A stretch of 17,663 bases of DNA from CAZMFZ01 sp964565665 (lineage in GTDB: Bacteria > Bacteroidota > Bacteroidia > Cytophagales > UBA9547), in contig CAZMFZ010000079.1 in NCBI GenBank assembly GCA_964565665.1, positions 1 to 17,663 of the forward strand. Reading direction: 5' to 3'. Shown here in pieces: positions 15,591 to 17,663 of this stretch (the first letter of the stretch is position 1; each line of letters opens with the position of its first letter). The notes under the pieces are model-generated. The model was not told the DNA's origin and made no database searches. It saw only the letters and a list, made by a program, of their open reading frames with translations. The translations under genes were made by a program, and so were the position numbers.

Positions 15591-17642
15591 TTGAATACAC
15601 TGCTCATTATTGTTTGCTCAATTATTTCAGGTGCAGGATTTACTTTTTTATTGTATAGCAAAAAATCGCCTTGGAGCGAGCAAACTAATATTTTCATTGC
15701 AATTTTCAGATTTTTGTCTGTTGCACTATTGGTTTATATGATAATTAGTCCGTTTGTAAAATCTAACCAAACCATCACTGAAAAATCAAAACTCGTAATC
15801 GCTATCGACAATTCTACCTCCGTTGCCAATGGCTTGGAAAAAAATCTTGAATTGGTAAAAACAAAATTAGAAACCCTTCAAAATAAACTAGGCAATAAAT
15901 TCGATATTAAAATTTTCAATCTTGATGGCTCATTTACCAAGAAAATAGAAGATCTTGATTTTACCAAAAAGGAAACCGACATTTCAAATATGCTCAGTTT
16001 GGTGAATAATAGCTTGGAGGCAAGCGATGTAAAAGGCATGATTTTGCTTACCGATGGCATTGTGAATAAAGGAACCTCACCTTTATTTTCCAATTTTAGC
16101 TATCCAATTTTCACTTTAGGCATTGGCGACACCACCAAACCTAAAGATGTGATTTTGATAAATTGCCTTTACAATAATATAGTGGGTATAAACAATCGCT
16201 TCCCAATAAGTGTAGAAATAAAAAGCTATGGATACAAAGGCAAAAGCTTGAATGTTTCCATATTTTCAGGAAAAATTAAGCTTCAAAGCAAAATTCTTCT
16301 CATAACTGACAATGAATTTTCTGGAGTAGTATCATTTGAAAATAGTGAGAAAGAACCAGGAATTAAGCATTATACAATTGTAGCCCAGCCAATTGCAGGG
16401 GAATTCACAGAAAAGAACAATCAAAAAGAGATTTACTTTGAAGTAATAGAAGTTCGACAAAGAATTGCTGTACTTTCTCCGTTTCCGCATCCAGATATCA
16501 AAGCGTTGGTAGCCTCTTTAAATGGAAATGAAAATATAGAGGTACAAACCTTTATTATGGGAATTGATGAATTTCCCACCGATAAATTCGACTTAGTAAT
16601 AGCCTACCAATTGCCTGCCATTTCCGAAGGATACAATAAATATTTAGATGGTTATATTAAAAATAACACGCCAATTCTATTTGTTATTGGTGGAGCCACT
16701 AGTATATCTGATTTGAATGTATTACTGCCAAATCTTAAAATATTGGCGCAGCAAGGACAGTTTGACAAAGTAACTGGCACTTTAAATCCTGCCTTTTCAA
16801 GACTTAATTTCAATGCAGGTCTTACCCAATTTTTAGATAAATCACCTCCATTGATTGTTCCTTTTGGCGAATACAATTTGGGAGCAGGTTGGGACGTAAT
16901 ACTTAATCAAAAAGTAGGAACTATACCCACCCAGAAGCCGCTGTTTGCTATTTATTCAGGGGAAGGCAGAAGTTATGGTTTAGTATTTGGCGAAGGAATG
17001 TGGCAATGGCGGATGAATGAATATGCCGAAAATCAAAATACTATTGTGTTTGATGATATTATAAAAAAAACTACCACTCTGCTGGCTCAAAAAACCGATA
17101 AACGCAAATTTAGGTGCAACACTAGCGAAAAAATATATGAAGAAAACACCCCAATAATATTCAAAATTGAAACCTACAATGATATTTACGAACAAGTTTT
17201 TGACAAAGAAATAAGGTTGGACATCAAAGATGCAAAAGGAAAAACCTTCAATTACAAGTTTGTAAATTCCCTTACAGTTCCTAATTTCGTGTTGAATGGC
17301 CTAATGCCAGGTGGCTACACATTTACTTCTAAAACCACACTTTCAGGCAAAGAGCAGATGATAAAAGGCGAATTCAGCATTCAAAGTATTAGTTTAGAAA
17401 ATATAACCCAAGTAGCTGATTTTGAACTGCTAAGAAATATTTCAAACCAAACTACTGGGCATTTTTACACACTCTCTCATTTTGATAGCTTGGCAAGTGA
17501 AATCGACAAACTAGATGCAAATGAAAAAGTATATAAAGTAGAAAGCGTAACGGAAATTATCACCTTCAAAGTACTACTCTTTATTCTTATTGTAATACTT
17601 GGTTTTGAATGGGGAATTAGAAAATTTCTTTCTCAAGTTTAA
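15591..17642 (+). CDS. VWA-domain membrane protein (BatA/BatB-type topology), unknown function
   Basis: A protein of 683 residues starting at TTG 15591. An in-frame TAA lies at 15570-15572, no other usual start lies between, and the next Met is at residue 50, inside helix 2, so TTG is the best start. There are two N-terminal helices (about 4-22 and 34-54), a VWA domain (about 66-185) with MIDAS residues DNSTS (73-77), Thr129 and LLTDG (152-156), then long beta-rich regions and a C-terminal helix (about 657-676). The order is similar to large Bacteroidota membrane VWA proteins found near Bat and MoxR genes, but no MoxR ATPase or DUF58 gene is visible here. The intact MIDAS suggests metal-dependent protein binding in the periplasm, perhaps in envelope stress or complex assembly. 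A purine-rich GCAGGAG lies about 23 bases before the TTG, too far for a normal ribosome site. Confidence 0.85.
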   Translation: MNTLLIIVCSIISGAGFTFLLYSKKSPWSEQTNIFIAIFRFLSVALLVYMIISPFVKSNQTITEKSKLVIAIDNSTSVANGLEKNLELVKTKLETLQNKLGNKFDIKIFNLDGSFTKKIEDLDFTKKETDISNMLSLVNNSLEASDVKGMILLTDGIVNKGTSPLFSNFSYPIFTLGIGDTTKPKDVILINCLYNNIVGINNRFPISVEIKSYGYKGKSLNVSIFSGKIKLQSKILLITDNEFSGVVSFENSEKEPGIKHYTIVAQPIAGEFTEKNNQKEIYFEVIEVRQRIAVLSPFPHPDIKALVASLNGNENIEVQTFIMGIDEFPTDKFDLVIAYQLPAISEGYNKYLDGYIKNNTPILFVIGGATSISDLNVLLPNLKILAQQGQFDKVTGTLNPAFSRLNFNAGLTQFLDKSPPLIVPFGEYNLGAGWDVILNQKVGTIPTQKPLFAIYSGEGRSYGLVFGEGMWQWRMNEYAENQNTIVFDDIIKKTTTLLAQKTDKRKFRCNTSEKIYEENTPIIFKIETYNDIYEQVFDKEIRLDIKDAKGKTFNYKFVNSLTVPNFVLNGLMPGGYTFTSKTTLSGKEQMIKGEFSIQSISLENITQVADFELLRNISNQTTGHFYTLSHFDSLASEIDKLDANEKVYKVESVTEIITFKVLLFILIVILGFEWGIRKFLSQV

Positions 17643-17663
17643 ATCTTTATTAAACAATTACCA

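Noticed and set aside
15819..15837. CCGTTGCCAATGG inside the VWA gene as a further REP-like copy
   Set aside because: It lies within a coding region, lacks the loop and the inverted arm, and is explained by the protein sequence.

Overview
The window looks like a draft contig from an AT-rich member of the Bacteroidota. The evidence is the mix of protein families (a NamZ/DUF1343 muramidase, a ligase-associated Lhr-type helicase, E. coli-like GmhA, a cache/HAMP/GAF sensor and a VWA membrane protein), A-rich upstream regions and the near absence of Shine-Dalgarno sequences. No rRNA, tRNA, CRISPR array or intact transposase was seen. A run of exactly 100 N (9671-9770) is a scaffold join of unknown true length.

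Left part (1-4886, minus strand): a cell-surface glycan locus. In transcription order it holds a GT39-like polytopic glycosyltransferase, then gmhA (first step of heptose nucleotide synthesis), a second GT-C-type membrane protein, and a third polytopic protein that starts with GTG and runs off the left edge. The last three are packed 1 and 8 bases apart and are probably one operon. All three membrane proteins share a short Lys-rich cytosolic leader and an Asp-Glu pair just after the first membrane helix, as expected of GT-C enzymes that use lipid-linked sugars.

Middle (4887-9660): a nested inverted repeat, a small one-helix protein, hisIE (histidine synthesis, without other his genes here), a Fic protein whose N-terminal inhibitory motif is cut off from any start codon, and an Lhr-type DNA repair helicase. 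The assembly gap follows the helicase.

Right part (9771-17663): a membrane-anchored alpha/beta hydrolase facing a secreted NamZ-type muramidase across a shared upstream region; a four-helix membrane protein of unknown function closed by a strong terminator; a cache/HAMP/GAF sensor with no output domain; a 59-residue membrane protein; and a VWA-domain membrane protein.

Three intergenic spots (3146, 4999 and 9787) carry related hairpins, two of them with compensatory base changes, so they look like a REP-type dispersed repeat family. One lies 16 bases from the assembly gap. I see no convincing new multi-gene system. The best leads are the disrupted Fic gene, the repeat family, and the question of what the gap hides next to the helicase.
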